DNA of 64,000 nucleotides from Bacillus_AB infantis_B (GCF_008180445.1 NZ_VTER01000001.1:310001-374000), one strand, 5' to 3'. Positions 51,390 to 60,922 are shown, counted from the first letter of the stretch. Made by a program: numbers and translations. The notes: generated by a model from the sequence alone, not told the origin.

Positions 51390-52346
51390 TCAAATGTTGT
51401 ACAAGTGGCAGGCTGTCCAGTGGCCAGGCTTTACTTCCTTCCATTCCGGCACTTTTTTGGCACAAATGTCCATTGCATGGGGACAGCGTGTCCTGAACCG
51501 GCACCCGCTCGGCGGATTAACCGGACTTGGAGGATCACCCTGAAGTGTGATGCGCTCCCTCTTTGCAGCGGCAGGGTTTGCCACCGGGATTGCCGAAAGA
51601 AGAGCCTGTGTGTATGGATGGAGCGGTTCGGCAAAAAGCTCGCGGCTCTCGGCCAGCTCCATCATTTTGCCAAGATACATAACACCGATCCGGTCGCTGA
51701 TATGCTTGACCATCCCCAGGTCATGGGCAATGAATAGATATGTCAGTCCCTGCTCCTTTTTCAGGTCCTCCAGGAGATTGATGACCTGTGCCTGGATGCT
51801 GACATCAAGCGCCGAGATCGGTTCATCGGCAACAATGAATTTTGGATCGACAGCGAGCGCCCGGGCGATGCCGATGCGCTGGCGCTGGCCGCCGCTGAAT
51901 TCATGAGGATAGCGTTTGACATGCTCCGGCCGCAGCCCAACCCTCTCAAGAAGGTCATAAATCTTTTCCTGCCGCTCTTTTCCCCTGGCCAGTCCGTGGG
52001 CATCCATGCCTTCAGCGATAATATCGCCGACTCTCATCCGCGGATTAAGGGAAGCATGGGGATCCTGGAAAATAATCTGCATTTCCCTGTTGACCGCCTT
52101 CATCTCCTTTTTATCAAGAGATTCTACGTCCCTGCCGTTATAAATGATCTTCCCCTCTGTCGGCTTCTGGAGTCCGACAATGGTTTTGCCAAGTGTTGAT
52201 TTCCCGCTTCCGCTTTCACCGACAAGGCCGAAGGTTTCGCCTTTTTTTATAGAGATCGTGATGTCATCGACTGACTTGACTGTCTGGTCTTTTTTTATTT
52301 TGAAGTATTTTTTCATAGCTTCTATTTCTAAAAGTGTTTCAGCCAT
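51390..52346 (-). CDS. oppF: Oligopeptide ABC transporter ATPase OppF
   Basis: A 318-residue ATPase with Walker A GESGSGKSTLG (about 40-50), signature FSGGQRQRIGIARAL (about 150), Walker B KFIVADEPISALD and switch His in LFIAHDLGM. The C-terminal oligopeptide extension RCPHAMDICAKKVPEW contains the cysteines that in some OppDF pairs bind an Fe-S cluster. It overlaps oppD by 8 bp. It couples ATP hydrolysis to peptide import with OppD. Confidence 0.93.
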   Translation of the reverse strand: MAETLLEIEAMKKYFKIKKDQTVKSVDDITISIKKGETFGLVGESGSGKSTLGKTIVGLQKPTEGKIIYNGRDVESLDKKEMKAVNREMQIIFQDPHASLNPRMRVGDIIAEGMDAHGLARGKERQEKIYDLLERVGLRPEHVKRYPHEFSGGQRQRIGIARALAVDPKFIVADEPISALDVSIQAQVINLLEDLKKEQGLTYLFIAHDLGMVKHISDRIGVMYLGKMMELAESRELFAEPLHPYTQALLSAIPVANPAAAKRERITLQGDPPSPVNPPSGCRFRTRCPHAMDICAKKVPEWKEVKPGHWTACHLYNI

Positions 52347-53361
52347 TCAATTCCCTCCCTGCTGCAACGAAGTCTTCGGCCTTAGGGGCCCTTGGATCAT
52401 TCAGCCAGCATTTGGCCTGGTGCCCATTTTCTTCTCCAAATGCTGGAGGCATTTCCTGCAGGCAGATTTCCATTGCATATTTGCATCTCGGTGCAAAAGG
52501 ACATCCCTTCGGAGGTGAAAATAAATCCGGCGGGGAGCCTTCAATCGGCACGAGCCTTTTCTTTTCAGGAGAGTCTGTGTCCGGAATCGATTCAAGAAGT
52601 CCCCAGGTGTATGGATGCTTCGGGTTCTCGAAAATTTCGGCGACAGTCCCGCTCTCGATCATCATCCCGGCATACATGACGATTACGCGCTGGGCGGTTT
52701 CAGCAACCACTCCCAAATCATGCGTGATTAATATAATAGAAGTATTTGTTTTTTTCTGCAGGTCCTTCATCAGATCCAGCACCTGCGCCTGAATCGTTAC
52801 ATCAAGAGCTGTGGTCGGCTCATCTGCGATCAAAAGCTCCGGATTGCAGGCAAGTGCAATGGCTATCATGGCACGCTGCCTCATCCCCCCGCTGAATTCA
52901 TGCGGATACTGGCTGTACCGCTCTTCAGGATTGGGGATGCCGACGAGTTTGATCATCTCGACTGCCTTTTCTTTTGCTTCTGTTTTTCCCAGCTTTTGAT
53001 GGATGAGAAGACCTTCTTCTATCTGCTTGCCTATTTTCATTGTCGGATTTAAGGAAGTCATTGGGTCCTGGAAGACCATGCTGATCTTCGAGCCTTTGAT
53101 TTTCTGCATTTCCCTTTTAGAGATTTTCAGCAAATCCTTATCCTGAAAAAGTACTCGCCCATTTTTTACTTTTCCGGGAGGAGTGGGGATCAGCCCCATG
53201 ATCGTCTGGACAGTTACGCTCTTTCCGCTTCCGCTTTCTCCTACGATTGCCAGTACCTCGCCTTTATCGATATGAAAGGAAACGTCCCGGACTGCCTTTA
53301 CCTCCCCTCCGTATGTCTTGAAGTTCACTTCGAGGTTTTTTACCTCCAGTAAATGGCTCAT
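52339..53361 (-). CDS. oppD: Oligopeptide ABC transporter ATPase OppD
   Basis: A 340-residue ATPase: Walker A GESGSGKSVT, signature FSGGMRQRAMIAIAL, Walker B LLIADEPTTALD, His in LITHDLGVV, and the C-terminal extension GCPFAPRCKYAMEICLQEMP with three spaced cysteines. It pairs with OppF, overlapping its gene by 8 bp, and follows oppC after 12 bp. Sits on the cytoplasmic face of OppBC. Confidence 0.93.
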   Translation of the reverse strand: MSHLLEVKNLEVNFKTYGGEVKAVRDVSFHIDKGEVLAIVGESGSGKSVTVQTIMGLIPTPPGKVKNGRVLFQDKDLLKISKREMQKIKGSKISMVFQDPMTSLNPTMKIGKQIEEGLLIHQKLGKTEAKEKAVEMIKLVGIPNPEERYSQYPHEFSGGMRQRAMIAIALACNPELLIADEPTTALDVTIQAQVLDLMKDLQKKTNTSIILITHDLGVVAETAQRVIVMYAGMMIESGTVAEIFENPKHPYTWGLLESIPDTDSPEKKRLVPIEGSPPDLFSPPKGCPFAPRCKYAMEICLQEMPPAFGEENGHQAKCWLNDPRAPKAEDFVAAGRELNG

Positions 53362-53373
53362 CTGTCATGCCTC

Positions 53374-54318
53374 CTATTTCCGTACTCTTGGATCCAGCGC
53401 GTCCTGAAGTCCGTCACCGAATGCATTGAATGCAAACATTGTCAATGATATCAACAGCCCTGGGAAAAACAGCCTCCACCACTGCCCGCTCAGTATGACG
53501 CCCAATGCATCATTGGCCATTGTCCCCCAGCTTGCAAATGGGGCTTGAACACCCAATCCCAGGAAGCTGAGAAAAGATTCGGCAAAGATGGCCTGCGGGA
53601 TGGTAAATGTCAGGTTAACGATTATGATGCCCATCGTATTCGGCAGCAGATGGCGCATGATGATTTTCCCGTGGGAGGTCCCCAATTTTTCTGCTGCCAT
53701 GACATATTCCTGTGACTTCAGCTGAAGGATCTGACCCCTGATGATCCGGGCCATCCCGACCCAGCCTGTGACAGACAGGGCAATGATGATGGTGGTGACG
53801 CCCGGTTCCATGATGACCATAAGCAGGATGACGACGAGCAGATAAGGGATGCCGTAAAGAATCTCGACCAGCCTCATAAGCAGGCTGTCCACCCGGTCTC
53901 CGAACTTCCCTCTCCCGGCCATATAGCCGCTGATCCCGCCTACCGCTACACCGAGGATCAGATCGATGATGGCTGCGGCAAAACCGATTGTCAAGGACAC
54001 CCTTGCTCCGTACCAGGTTCGCGTCCACATATCCCTCCCAAGGTCATCGGTTCCGAACCAATGCTCTGAAGATGGGGCAAGATTGCCTTTAGTCAGATCC
54101 TGGTCAGAAGGGCTGTACGTTACAAATGACGGCCCGAAAGCCGCAAGGAGGATGATCACCAAAAGGAGGCTGAAGCCAAGAAGTGCCAATTTGTTTCTTA
54201 CAATATTCAGTGCCGTTTCCTTCCAGACGCTCAGGGACGGCCTCTGGATTTCATCAAGGCTCTTTTTATCGGGCGATACAGGCCTGAACAGGAGTTCTTC
54301 TGATTGTTTCGGCTGCAT
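53374..54318 (-). CDS. oppC: Oligopeptide ABC transporter permease OppC
   Basis: A 314-residue permease with a cytosolic N-terminus, six transmembrane helices, the extracytoplasmic segment HWFGTDDLGRDMWTRTWYGARVSL typical of OppC/DppC, and the EAA loop AAEKLGTSHGKIIMRHLLPN. It forms the channel with OppB, whose gene ends 2 bp upstream of the OppC start codon, so translation is coupled. Confidence 0.93.
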   Translation of the reverse strand: MQPKQSEELLFRPVSPDKKSLDEIQRPSLSVWKETALNIVRNKLALLGFSLLLVIILLAAFGPSFVTYSPSDQDLTKGNLAPSSEHWFGTDDLGRDMWTRTWYGARVSLTIGFAAAIIDLILGVAVGGISGYMAGRGKFGDRVDSLLMRLVEILYGIPYLLVVILLMVIMEPGVTTIIIALSVTGWVGMARIIRGQILQLKSQEYVMAAEKLGTSHGKIIMRHLLPNTMGIIIVNLTFTIPQAIFAESFLSFLGLGVQAPFASWGTMANDALGVILSGQWWRLFFPGLLISLTMFAFNAFGDGLQDALDPRVRK

Positions 54319-54320
54319 GT

Positions 54321-55247
54321 TTATTCCCCTCCGCTCGATAGTTTTATTCGTGGGTCGATCAGCCTGTAGGATATATCAATTAAAAACAGGGTGATGACAA
54401 GAATGGCGCTGAAGAAAATCGTTGTGCCCAAGATAACGGGATAATCCCTGTTGAAGATGCTGTCAACGAAATAGCGGCCGATTCCAGGTATGGCAAAGAT
54501 TTTTTCAATAACAAAGGTACCGGTGATCAGCGCAACAAATAATGGGCCGATAAAGGATACGACCGGCATGATGGCATTCCGGATCCCATGCTTGAGTACA
54601 AGCTGGAACGTGGAAAGGCCCTTTGCATTGGCGGTCTTTATATAGTTCTGGTTCATGACCTCAAGCATGCTCGAACGCATGAACCTTGCGATGACTGCAA
54701 GCGGGGTCGCAGCCAGTGCGAGTGAAGGCAGGATTGTATGCTGCCATGTTCCCCATGAAGCAACAGGCAGCAGCCTCCAATCCACCGCAAAATATTTAAT
54801 CAGGAGAGGCGCCAGGATGAAGCTTGGGACAGAGATGCCGATGATGGCAACCATCATGCTCGCATAATCGATGAACCTGTTATGATTCAGTGCCGCTATG
54901 ATCCCCAGCGAAAGCCCGAATATCAAAGCGATTGTGATGGACTGGATACCCAGGAGTGCTGAAGCCGGCGCTCCTTCTGCGATGATTGAATTGACGCTCC
55001 TCGTTTCCGACTGGATGGACGGCCCAAGGTCGCCTGACGCAAGATTTTTCATGAACAGCGCATATTGTACAGGCAGCGGTTCATCCAGATTGTATTTGGC
55101 CCTGATATTCTGGAGAACTTCCTCAGGCAGCACATCGCCGTCTGAAGCAAATGGATCCCCGGGTATGAATTTCATTATGACGAATGTCAGTGTAGCGATT
55201 ACCCAAATGGTTAAGAGCATGATGAGGAATCGTTTGACTATGTACAT
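54321..55247 (-). CDS. oppB: Oligopeptide ABC transporter permease OppB
   Basis: A 308-residue permease with six transmembrane helices. Features are the first-helix block IVKRFLIMLLTIWVIATLTF, FIPGDPFASDG, and the EAA loop NYIKTANAKGLSTFQLVLKHGIRNA. ATG 55247 follows CGGAGGTGA, an ideal ribosome site; the longer frame to 55277 has none. It follows the M55 aminopeptidase gene by 51 bp, the same order as dppA-dppB in B. subtilis. Confidence 0.93.
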   Translation of the reverse strand: MYIVKRFLIMLLTIWVIATLTFVIMKFIPGDPFASDGDVLPEEVLQNIRAKYNLDEPLPVQYALFMKNLASGDLGPSIQSETRSVNSIIAEGAPASALLGIQSITIALIFGLSLGIIAALNHNRFIDYASMMVAIIGISVPSFILAPLLIKYFAVDWRLLPVASWGTWQHTILPSLALAATPLAVIARFMRSSMLEVMNQNYIKTANAKGLSTFQLVLKHGIRNAIMPVVSFIGPLFVALITGTFVIEKIFAIPGIGRYFVDSIFNRDYPVILGTTIFFSAILVITLFLIDISYRLIDPRIKLSSGGE

Positions 55248-55298
55248 TTGCTCACCTCCGCAGCTTTGAAGGAGCAATAGAACTGCTCCTCTTTCTTT

Positions 55299-56147
55299 TT
55301 AAGCGTTCACCTGGCCAAGGACTCCGTTTGTCGCAGTCATGGCAATGATGACGCAGCCCCACATATGCTTATAGGCTGTTACCATATCATCGCATGTGAA
55401 TTTGATTCTCTTTGGCCCGATCAGTTCAACTGTTGGAAGGGTCGTTGTCATTTTCGCCTGCTGCGGGCCCTTCATTTCGATTTCGAATGTTACCGGCCCT
55501 TCCGTTTTAACCGCCTGCTGGTCTTTTGCCTTTTTGACGGCAGCCTCAGCCTTGGCCCTGATTTCTTCCCTTGCTTTTTCAGGGTGGATCAATTCGGCAG
55601 CGAATCTGTCAACCGCCCTTTTCGTTACGGCTCCCTCTACATGCGGAAGTGTTTCCTGCACTTCTTTTACATAAGCGTCATCACCGGAAACAAAGATTGC
55701 CGGGACGCCGAATGCTCCTGCCACCATTGTGTTCATTTCTGTTTCACCGACGATTTTTCCGTTAATTTTCATTTCGTTCACACAAATGCCAGCAAGTGTA
55801 TGGGAAATGACAGTCAGATCAGAACCGCCTTCCCTGCCATGGTGGCCGACGAACATGATTCCGCTGAACGTATCATCCAGGCCTTCCAGCTGGCACATGA
55901 CCCTGTTGTTCCCGGAAACAAGACGGGCACGCGGATCCATTTCTTCAATAATGATATTAGACATATTGCCATGGCCATCTGCCACGACCACTTCCTCTGC
56001 CCCTCCATTGAAAGCTCCTTCGATTGCTGCATTCACATCGGCTGTCATCAGCTTCCTGAACCGCTGGTATTCTGAGTTTGTTTTTAGCTGCTGGTTTGTC
56101 GCTACTCCTGAGATGCCTTCCATGTCTGCCGAAATAAAGATTTTCAT
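55299..56147 (-). CDS. dppA: M55 D-aminopeptidase DppA
   Basis: A 282-residue zinc peptidase of the DppA family, which removes N-terminal D-amino acids such as D-Ala from peptides and forms a decameric ring. Metal-site residues are visible: Asp8 and Glu10 (SADMEGISG), His59 (ADGHGN), His103 (FVGHHGREG) and Glu135 (VGETEMN). ATG 56147 has AGGGGGA upstream. The context (M42 peptidase before, Opp transporter after) points to use of D-amino-acid peptides from peptidoglycan. Confidence 0.93.
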   Translation of the reverse strand: MKIFISADMEGISGVATNQQLKTNSEYQRFRKLMTADVNAAIEGAFNGGAEEVVVADGHGNMSNIIIEEMDPRARLVSGNNRVMCQLEGLDDTFSGIMFVGHHGREGGSDLTVISHTLAGICVNEMKINGKIVGETEMNTMVAGAFGVPAIFVSGDDAYVKEVQETLPHVEGAVTKRAVDRFAAELIHPEKAREEIRAKAEAAVKKAKDQQAVKTEGPVTFEIEMKGPQQAKMTTTLPTVELIGPKRIKFTCDDMVTAYKHMWGCVIIAMTATNGVLGQVNA

Positions 56148-56233
56148 TAAATATCCCCCTAAATGAATAATCATTCATTATTTTAATTTTTCAGTCTTTT
56201 CAAACTGGATTTTGGGCAAGTCAGCCTTCCCTC

Positions 56234-57295
56234 TTAAAAAGGGAAGGTCTGATCTTCAGTCAAATTCCTGATAAATGCTGTTACAAGATCTTTGGTTGCA
56301 ATCAGGTCGCCAATATCGGCAACCTCAACAGGTGAATGCGCATAGCGGGATGGAATGGAAAGGACGCCAGTAGGGATTCCCTTATTGGCATAATTGACTG
56401 CTCCTCCATCTGTTCCTATGCCCGGAAATACTTCAAGCTGGTACGGAATCCTGTTTTCTTCAGCCAGTCTTACTAACAGGTCTTTCACCGTCTTATGTAC
56501 AATCAGGCTGAAATCCATGACCTTGATGCCAGTGCCTCTTCCAAGTCCGAGGCTTCCGTCCATTGTTTCTTCCGGCGTATCGCTGACTGCGGTAGTATCA
56601 ACTGCTATAGCCGCGTCAGCCTGCAGATGCTCAGAAGCTGTTTTTGCCCCCCTGAGCCCGACTTCCTCCTGGACAGCAAAAAGGAAAATAAGCTCACCGG
56701 CAAAGGAACCGTCCTTGACCTCTTCCAGAGATTCCAGCAATACAGCGCAGCCTGCCCTGTCATCCAGCGCCTTGGAGCGCACCCGCTGTTTTTTTTCCGG
56801 CCCAAATACCTGAAATTCGGTTCCCCAGGTTACCGGCGTGCCGATCCCGACTCCCATTTCAGCTGCTTCCTCAGGGGAAGAAGCGCCAATGTCAATGTAC
56901 ATCTGCGTATGCTTCCTTACCTTCCCAGGGTCGTCAAATTTAGCATAGTGAGCAGAAATCGTGCCGATCACACCGCTCACTTCCCCTTTGCTTCCCATCA
57001 CCCGGACAGGCTGGGCAAGCATGATGCGGTCATCATTGCCGCCAAGCTTCTCGAAGCGGAGAAGGCCGTTTTGTTCAATTTTTTTGATGATGAATCCCAC
57101 TTCATCGATATGTGCTGTCAAAACAATCGTCGGACCCGGTTTGTCCCCTTTTTTCCGGGCAATCACATTGCCGATCGGATCAATGGTGACGGAATCCGTT
57201 TTATCTTCAAGGTATTCTTTTAAAAAATAGGACACAGAATGCTCGTACCCGCATGGACCGGATAGGGACGTCAATTTTTTTAAGATCTCCAGCAT
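56234..57295 (-). CDS. M42 family aminopeptidase (glutamyl aminopeptidase/endoglucanase-M type)
   Basis: A 353-residue tetrahedral-type aminopeptidase. The dizinc site is formed by LTAHIDEVGFII (His, Asp), LDDRAGCAVLLE (bridging Asp), AVQEEVGLRGAKTA (catalytic and ligand Glu), AVDTTAV and RYAHSPVEV (late His). It breaks peptides of up to tens of residues into amino acids in the cytoplasm, a good partner for an oligopeptide importer. It lies 26 bp after lrp and 86 bp before dppA. Confidence 0.92.
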   Translation of the reverse strand: MLEILKKLTSLSGPCGYEHSVSYFLKEYLEDKTDSVTIDPIGNVIARKKGDKPGPTIVLTAHIDEVGFIIKKIEQNGLLRFEKLGGNDDRIMLAQPVRVMGSKGEVSGVIGTISAHYAKFDDPGKVRKHTQMYIDIGASSPEEAAEMGVGIGTPVTWGTEFQVFGPEKKQRVRSKALDDRAGCAVLLESLEEVKDGSFAGELIFLFAVQEEVGLRGAKTASEHLQADAAIAVDTTAVSDTPEETMDGSLGLGRGTGIKVMDFSLIVHKTVKDLLVRLAEENRIPYQLEVFPGIGTDGGAVNYANKGIPTGVLSIPSRYAHSPVEVADIGDLIATKDLVTAFIRNLTEDQTFPF

Positions 57296-57321
57296 AATAT
57301 CTCTCCTAATCTATTTGGCTT

Positions 57322-57768
57322 TTAAATGAATTCAAAGGTATTTTTAAACACTTCAAGCTGGACAATGCTGTTCACTTCTGTGATATCCTCCAGGCCATTC
57401 AGCCTGAGCAGCAGATCTGTTATTTCATCCTGGCTCGGCACAGCAATCTGGACCAGAAGCGAATATTGTCCGGATGTCAAGGTGACATACCTGATTTCCC
57501 GGAAGGTTTTCAGTTCGTCAATCACTTTATGTATGCTCTGCGGCCTTACTTTCAGCTGAATGATCGCGCCTGCCTTTAATCCAAGGGCGATTGGGTTCAC
57601 TACCCCGACCACTTCAAGGATGTGATTGTCTATCAGATTTTTGTATCGCAGCCTGACTGTTTTTTCGGTCACATTCATTTTGCCGGCAATCTCTGTAAAT
57701 GACATTCTTCCGTCTTTGGAGAGCAGCTTGATAATACCCCTGTCCAGCTCATCAATTTCGTATTTCAT
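57322..57768 (-). CDS. Lrp/AsnC family regulator
   Basis: A 148-residue regulator with an N-terminal winged HTH (DELDRGIIKLLSKDGRMSFTEIAGKMNVTEKTVRLR) and a C-terminal RAM/AsnC ligand domain (GAIIQLKVRPQSIHKV, TLTSGQYSLLVQIAVPS). It heads the M42-dppA-opp operon and probably responds to an amino acid released by the peptidases, controlling its own operon and the divergent amidohydrolase gene at 57952. The ribosome site is AGGAGG, 7 bases from ATG 57768. Confidence 0.9.
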   Translation of the reverse strand: MKYEIDELDRGIIKLLSKDGRMSFTEIAGKMNVTEKTVRLRYKNLIDNHILEVVGVVNPIALGLKAGAIIQLKVRPQSIHKVIDELKTFREIRYVTLTSGQYSLLVQIAVPSQDEITDLLLRLNGLEDITEVNSIVQLEVFKNTFEFI

Positions 57769-57951
57769 AAATTACCTCCTTTCGGTAAGAGATTTTAATA
57801 TAAGTAACAAAAACGGAAATGCAAATTCAATATATGTACCATTTACAATATTTAAAAAATATTTTATTATCGAAAAAAGGAATTAAGGGTAATTATAGAA
57901 AAAGAATTTTCAGAAATCAACATTTTTTATTAAAAAAGGAGCGAAAAAATC
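57769..57951. promoter_or_regulatory. Divergent control region of the Lrp operon and amidohydrolase gene
   Basis: A very AT-rich 183-bp spacer between divergent starts. It has no coding frame with a ribosome site until AAAAGGAG at 57936 (for the plus gene). AT-rich phased tracts fit Lrp-type wrapping, but no exact box is claimed. Confidence 0.45.
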
Positions 57952-59082
57952 ATGTTAGCGATTACAAATGCAAAAATTTTCGATGGAACAGGGAAAAAAT
58001 ACGAAAATGCCAATCTTCTTATTCAGGACGGGAAAATTCAAAGATTAGGAGAAGAACTTGAAATCGGGGAAGAATATACAGTCATTGATGCAGCAGGCAA
58101 AATTGTCACGCCTGGTTTGATTGACGTACATACTCATCTCGGTGTGCATGAAGAAGGTGTGGGTAAAGAGGGTCAGGATTTCAATGAAACAAGTGCGGCT
58201 GCCACTGCCCAGGTAAGGGCCATCGATGGGATCAACCCGATGGAGAAAGGCTTTGAGGATGCAAGGCGCTTTGGGATCACTACGGTTCAGGTAATGCCGG
58301 GCAGCGCCAATGTCATTGGCGGAGAGATGATCGTCCTGAAAACAGCCGGGCAAATCATTGATGAAATGGTTATCAGAAACCCTTCCGGCCTGAAAGCGGC
58401 AACCGGAGAAAACCCGAAAAGATTCCATGGCGGAAAAGGCATCATGCCGACTACCAGGATGGGGGTTGCCGCGATTCTGCGCGAAAAATTCATTGAGGCA
58501 CAAAGCTACATCGAAAACCGTAAAGCCGGAAAAGCAGACAGGAAACTGGAACTTGAGAACATTGCTAAGGTGCTTAATAAAGAAATCCCGCTTCGCGTCC
58601 ATGCGCACCGGGCCGATGACATTATAACCATCTTAAGGCTGAAAAGGGAGTTCGGCTTTGATCTGACCATTGAGCATTGCACAGAAGGCCATCTGATTGC
58701 CCCATTCATTGCCAAGCATGAAGTCCGGGTTTCCGTCGGCCCGACGATGTCTTCCCGCTCCAAAGTGGAGCTTGCCGATAAAGGCTGGCATACCCTTCCT
58801 GCCCTTGCAAAAGAGGGAATAGCATTTTCCCTTACCACTGACCACCCTGTCGTAGGTATCGAGCATCTTATGACAAGCGCGATTCTGGCTGTCAAAAACG
58901 GCCTGAGTGAAGAGCAGGCACTTGAAGCTATTACGATTAATGCGGCAAGGCATCTAGGAGTCGAAGATCGTGTCGGATCGCTCGAACCTGGCAAGGACGC
59001 CGACTTTGTCATCTGGAGCGGGGATCCTTTTGACTTGCGTTCCTCCGTGGAGGAAACTTATATCAATGGGGAAAGAGTCTGA
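57952..59082 (+). CDS. Amidohydrolase-superfamily metal-dependent hydrolase
   Basis: A 376-residue TIM-barrel hydrolase. The metal-binding motif is GLIDVHTHLGVHEEG; further ligands are expected in RVHAHRADDI, TIEHCTEGHL and SLTTDHPV (catalytic Asp), and the small beta-domain is closed by GSLEPGKDADFVIWSGDP. It resembles imidazolonepropionase-like and peptidase M38 proteins, including prolidase-like and isoaspartyl enzymes; the substrate is unknown. Divergence from the Lrp-peptidase operon suggests a product of peptide degradation as substrate. Confidence 0.85.
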   Translation: MLAITNAKIFDGTGKKYENANLLIQDGKIQRLGEELEIGEEYTVIDAAGKIVTPGLIDVHTHLGVHEEGVGKEGQDFNETSAAATAQVRAIDGINPMEKGFEDARRFGITTVQVMPGSANVIGGEMIVLKTAGQIIDEMVIRNPSGLKAATGENPKRFHGGKGIMPTTRMGVAAILREKFIEAQSYIENRKAGKADRKLELENIAKVLNKEIPLRVHAHRADDIITILRLKREFGFDLTIEHCTEGHLIAPFIAKHEVRVSVGPTMSSRSKVELADKGWHTLPALAKEGIAFSLTTDHPVVGIEHLMTSAILAVKNGLSEEQALEAITINAARHLGVEDRVGSLEPGKDADFVIWSGDPFDLRSSVEETYINGERV

Positions 59083-59363
59083 ACCAGGCGTTTAGTCTTT
59101 TTTGCCGGCAGGTCTGCTGTATAATGACCAGCCGGCTGAAAGGCCAGAAAAATCATCTCCCGGTTCAGGAATCTCTCTGGGGAATTGAAGCGGCGTATTC
59201 AAAAGCCAGCTCCCCCATATCTGCATTGTTAAAGCCGATGAGTAAAATTCATCGGCTTTATTCAGCTTGAAATATTCCAGCTCCAAATGAATCTGCGGGC
59301 AAATACAATTTCACACCACTTTCTGGAAGAATCTGAATTTTCATCGCCGGCAAACGTAAAATA
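59083..59363. other. Intergenic region, possible gene remnant
   Basis: No supported gene. A 64-residue minus-strand frame (59092-59286) has protein-like composition but no ribosome site and may be a remnant. Inside it AAAGCCGATGA / TCATCGGCTTT (59214-59242 region) forms a strong 11-bp hairpin that may stop the amidohydrolase transcript. Confidence 0.35.
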
Positions 59364-59397
59364 GCCGCCATAAACAGCGATTAACTGTTATGGCGGC
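59364..59397 (-). terminator. Terminator of the OFA transporter gene
   Basis: GCCGCCATAAACAG / CTGTTATGGCGGC, a 13-bp stem with one bulged base, then TATTTTA on the minus strand, 27 bp after the stop at 59425. Confidence 0.75.
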
Positions 59398-59424
59398 CAA
59401 ACTGGCGTCATTAAACCGCCGCTG

Positions 59425-60684
59425 CTAGACGGCTACTGACTTTTTGTTTTCTTTCTTTTCCCTTAGCCTTTTAATATCAAGGCGGATCAATAATGAAACG
59501 GTAAGTGCAACGGCAAAGAGTCCTGTGAAAACATAGAGGCTTTGAGAATAGCTCCCTGTCGTTTCCCTTACCCAAGAAGCGAACATCGGTCCGGCCAGGC
59601 CGGCAGCAGCCCACGCTGTTAAAATATATCCGTGGATGGCGCCCAGCTGTTTTGTCCCAAACAAATCCCCGATATATGCCGGGATGGAGGCAAAGCCTCC
59701 GCCATAGCAGGTGTAGATGATGGCAAGGATGATCTGAAACAGAAGCGGATTATCAACCATGGTGACAAGCGGAAAAGCAATGATCTGGATCAGGAAAAAG
59801 AGCGTATAGGTATTGGGCCTGCCGATATAATCAGAGATCGAAGCCCACCCGATCCTTCCTAATCCATTAAAAGCGCCCAGCACACCGACAAGGGCTGCTG
59901 CCGCTGCTGCTGTAAGGCCGATGCTTTCCTGTGCGAGAGGAGAAGCAGCAGAAATAATGGCTATGCCGCAGGTGACATTGATGAAAAGCATAATCCAGAG
60001 AAAGTAGAATCTTTTCGTTTTCACTGCCTCATTGGCTGTGAGCTGCGATAAATCTTCCCTGCCCTCACCCTTGCCATCCCCTTTTCCTTCAAACCCTTTC
60101 GGCACCCAGCCTTCTTTGGGAGGAGCCAAATAGAGAGAGGCAGCGATCATAATGATAAAGTAGGAGATCCCAAGGATATAAAAGGTGCTGGCAAGCCCCA
60201 CGGAATTGATGAGGCTCTGCATGATCGGGCTGCTGATAAGGGCAGCAAATCCAAATCCCATGATGGCAAGCCCGGTCGCAAGTCCGCGGCGGTCAGGAAA
60301 CCACTTTACGAGAGTTGAAACAGGAGCAATATAGCCCACACCCAGCCCAATGCCTCCAAGTACTCCATAAAAGATGTATAATAGCATTAAAGATTCCATT
60401 TGAATGGCAAGTCCTGATCCGGTTATTCCTGCTCCGAAAAAAACGGCAGCCAATATTCCCGCTTTGCGCGGGCCATATTTCTCTACAAAGTGGCCCAGGA
60501 ATGCAGCTGAAAGGCCCAGGAATAAAATTGCCAGGCTGAAAGTAAAGCTGACCTCTGTCAAATCCCAGCCAAACTTACTGACAATCGGCTTTGTGAAGAC
60601 ACTCCAGGCATATACAGACCCGATCGATATATGGATTCCCACTGCCGAGGCCGCGATCAGCCACCTGTTTTTGGTTTTTCCCAT
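59425..60684 (-). CDS. OFA family MFS transporter (oxalate/formate antiporter-like)
   Basis: A 419-residue twelve-helix MFS protein. Motifs of the OFA group are HISIGSVYAWSVFTKPI in helix 1, FLGHFVEKYGPRKAG in loop 2-3, GVLGGIGLGVGYIAPVSTLVKWFPDRRGLATG (two blocks around helices 4-5) and GRIGWASISDYIGRP in loop 8-9. Members carry oxalate, formate or other monocarboxylates. ATG 60684 follows GGAGGAGGGAGA. It is divergent from fdhD, a formate-dehydrogenase accessory gene, which makes formate a reasonable guess. Confidence 0.88.
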   Translation of the reverse strand: MGKTKNRWLIAASAVGIHISIGSVYAWSVFTKPIVSKFGWDLTEVSFTFSLAILFLGLSAAFLGHFVEKYGPRKAGILAAVFFGAGITGSGLAIQMESLMLLYIFYGVLGGIGLGVGYIAPVSTLVKWFPDRRGLATGLAIMGFGFAALISSPIMQSLINSVGLASTFYILGISYFIIMIAASLYLAPPKEGWVPKGFEGKGDGKGEGREDLSQLTANEAVKTKRFYFLWIMLFINVTCGIAIISAASPLAQESIGLTAAAAAALVGVLGAFNGLGRIGWASISDYIGRPNTYTLFFLIQIIAFPLVTMVDNPLLFQIILAIIYTCYGGGFASIPAYIGDLFGTKQLGAIHGYILTAWAAAGLAGPMFASWVRETTGSYSQSLYVFTGLFAVALTVSLLIRLDIKRLREKKENKKSVAV

Positions 60685-60863
60685 CACTCCATCTCCCTCC
60701 TCCAATTAGAAAACCCTTTCATAACAAGCATTGCTATATTCCCTTTATTACTTCCCTCCAAACAGAATAGTCGTAATATTTAGATGCGTTTTAGAGACTG
60801 GGCAAGGCAATGCCCTGTATTCTGCGCTGGATAAACAGCATTGATATACCACGGCTTAATTTC

Positions 60864-60891
60864 TTGCTTTCTCTCATATATGTGCTAATAT
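60864..60891 (+). promoter_or_regulatory. Possible sigma-A promoter of fdhD
   Basis: TTGCTT, 16 bp, TAATAT, about 30 bp upstream of the fdhD start. Reasonable elements but a short spacer. No FNR box or molybdenum-cofactor riboswitch was recognised. Confidence 0.4.
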
Positions 60892-60922
60892 TTGTGGTAA
60901 TTCAAGAGAACGGGTGAAAAGG

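Noticed and set aside
60706..60922. Molybdenum-cofactor riboswitch or FNR box before fdhD
   Set aside because: Neither the conserved riboswitch segments nor a TGTGA-N6-TCACA site could be found in the divergent spacer.
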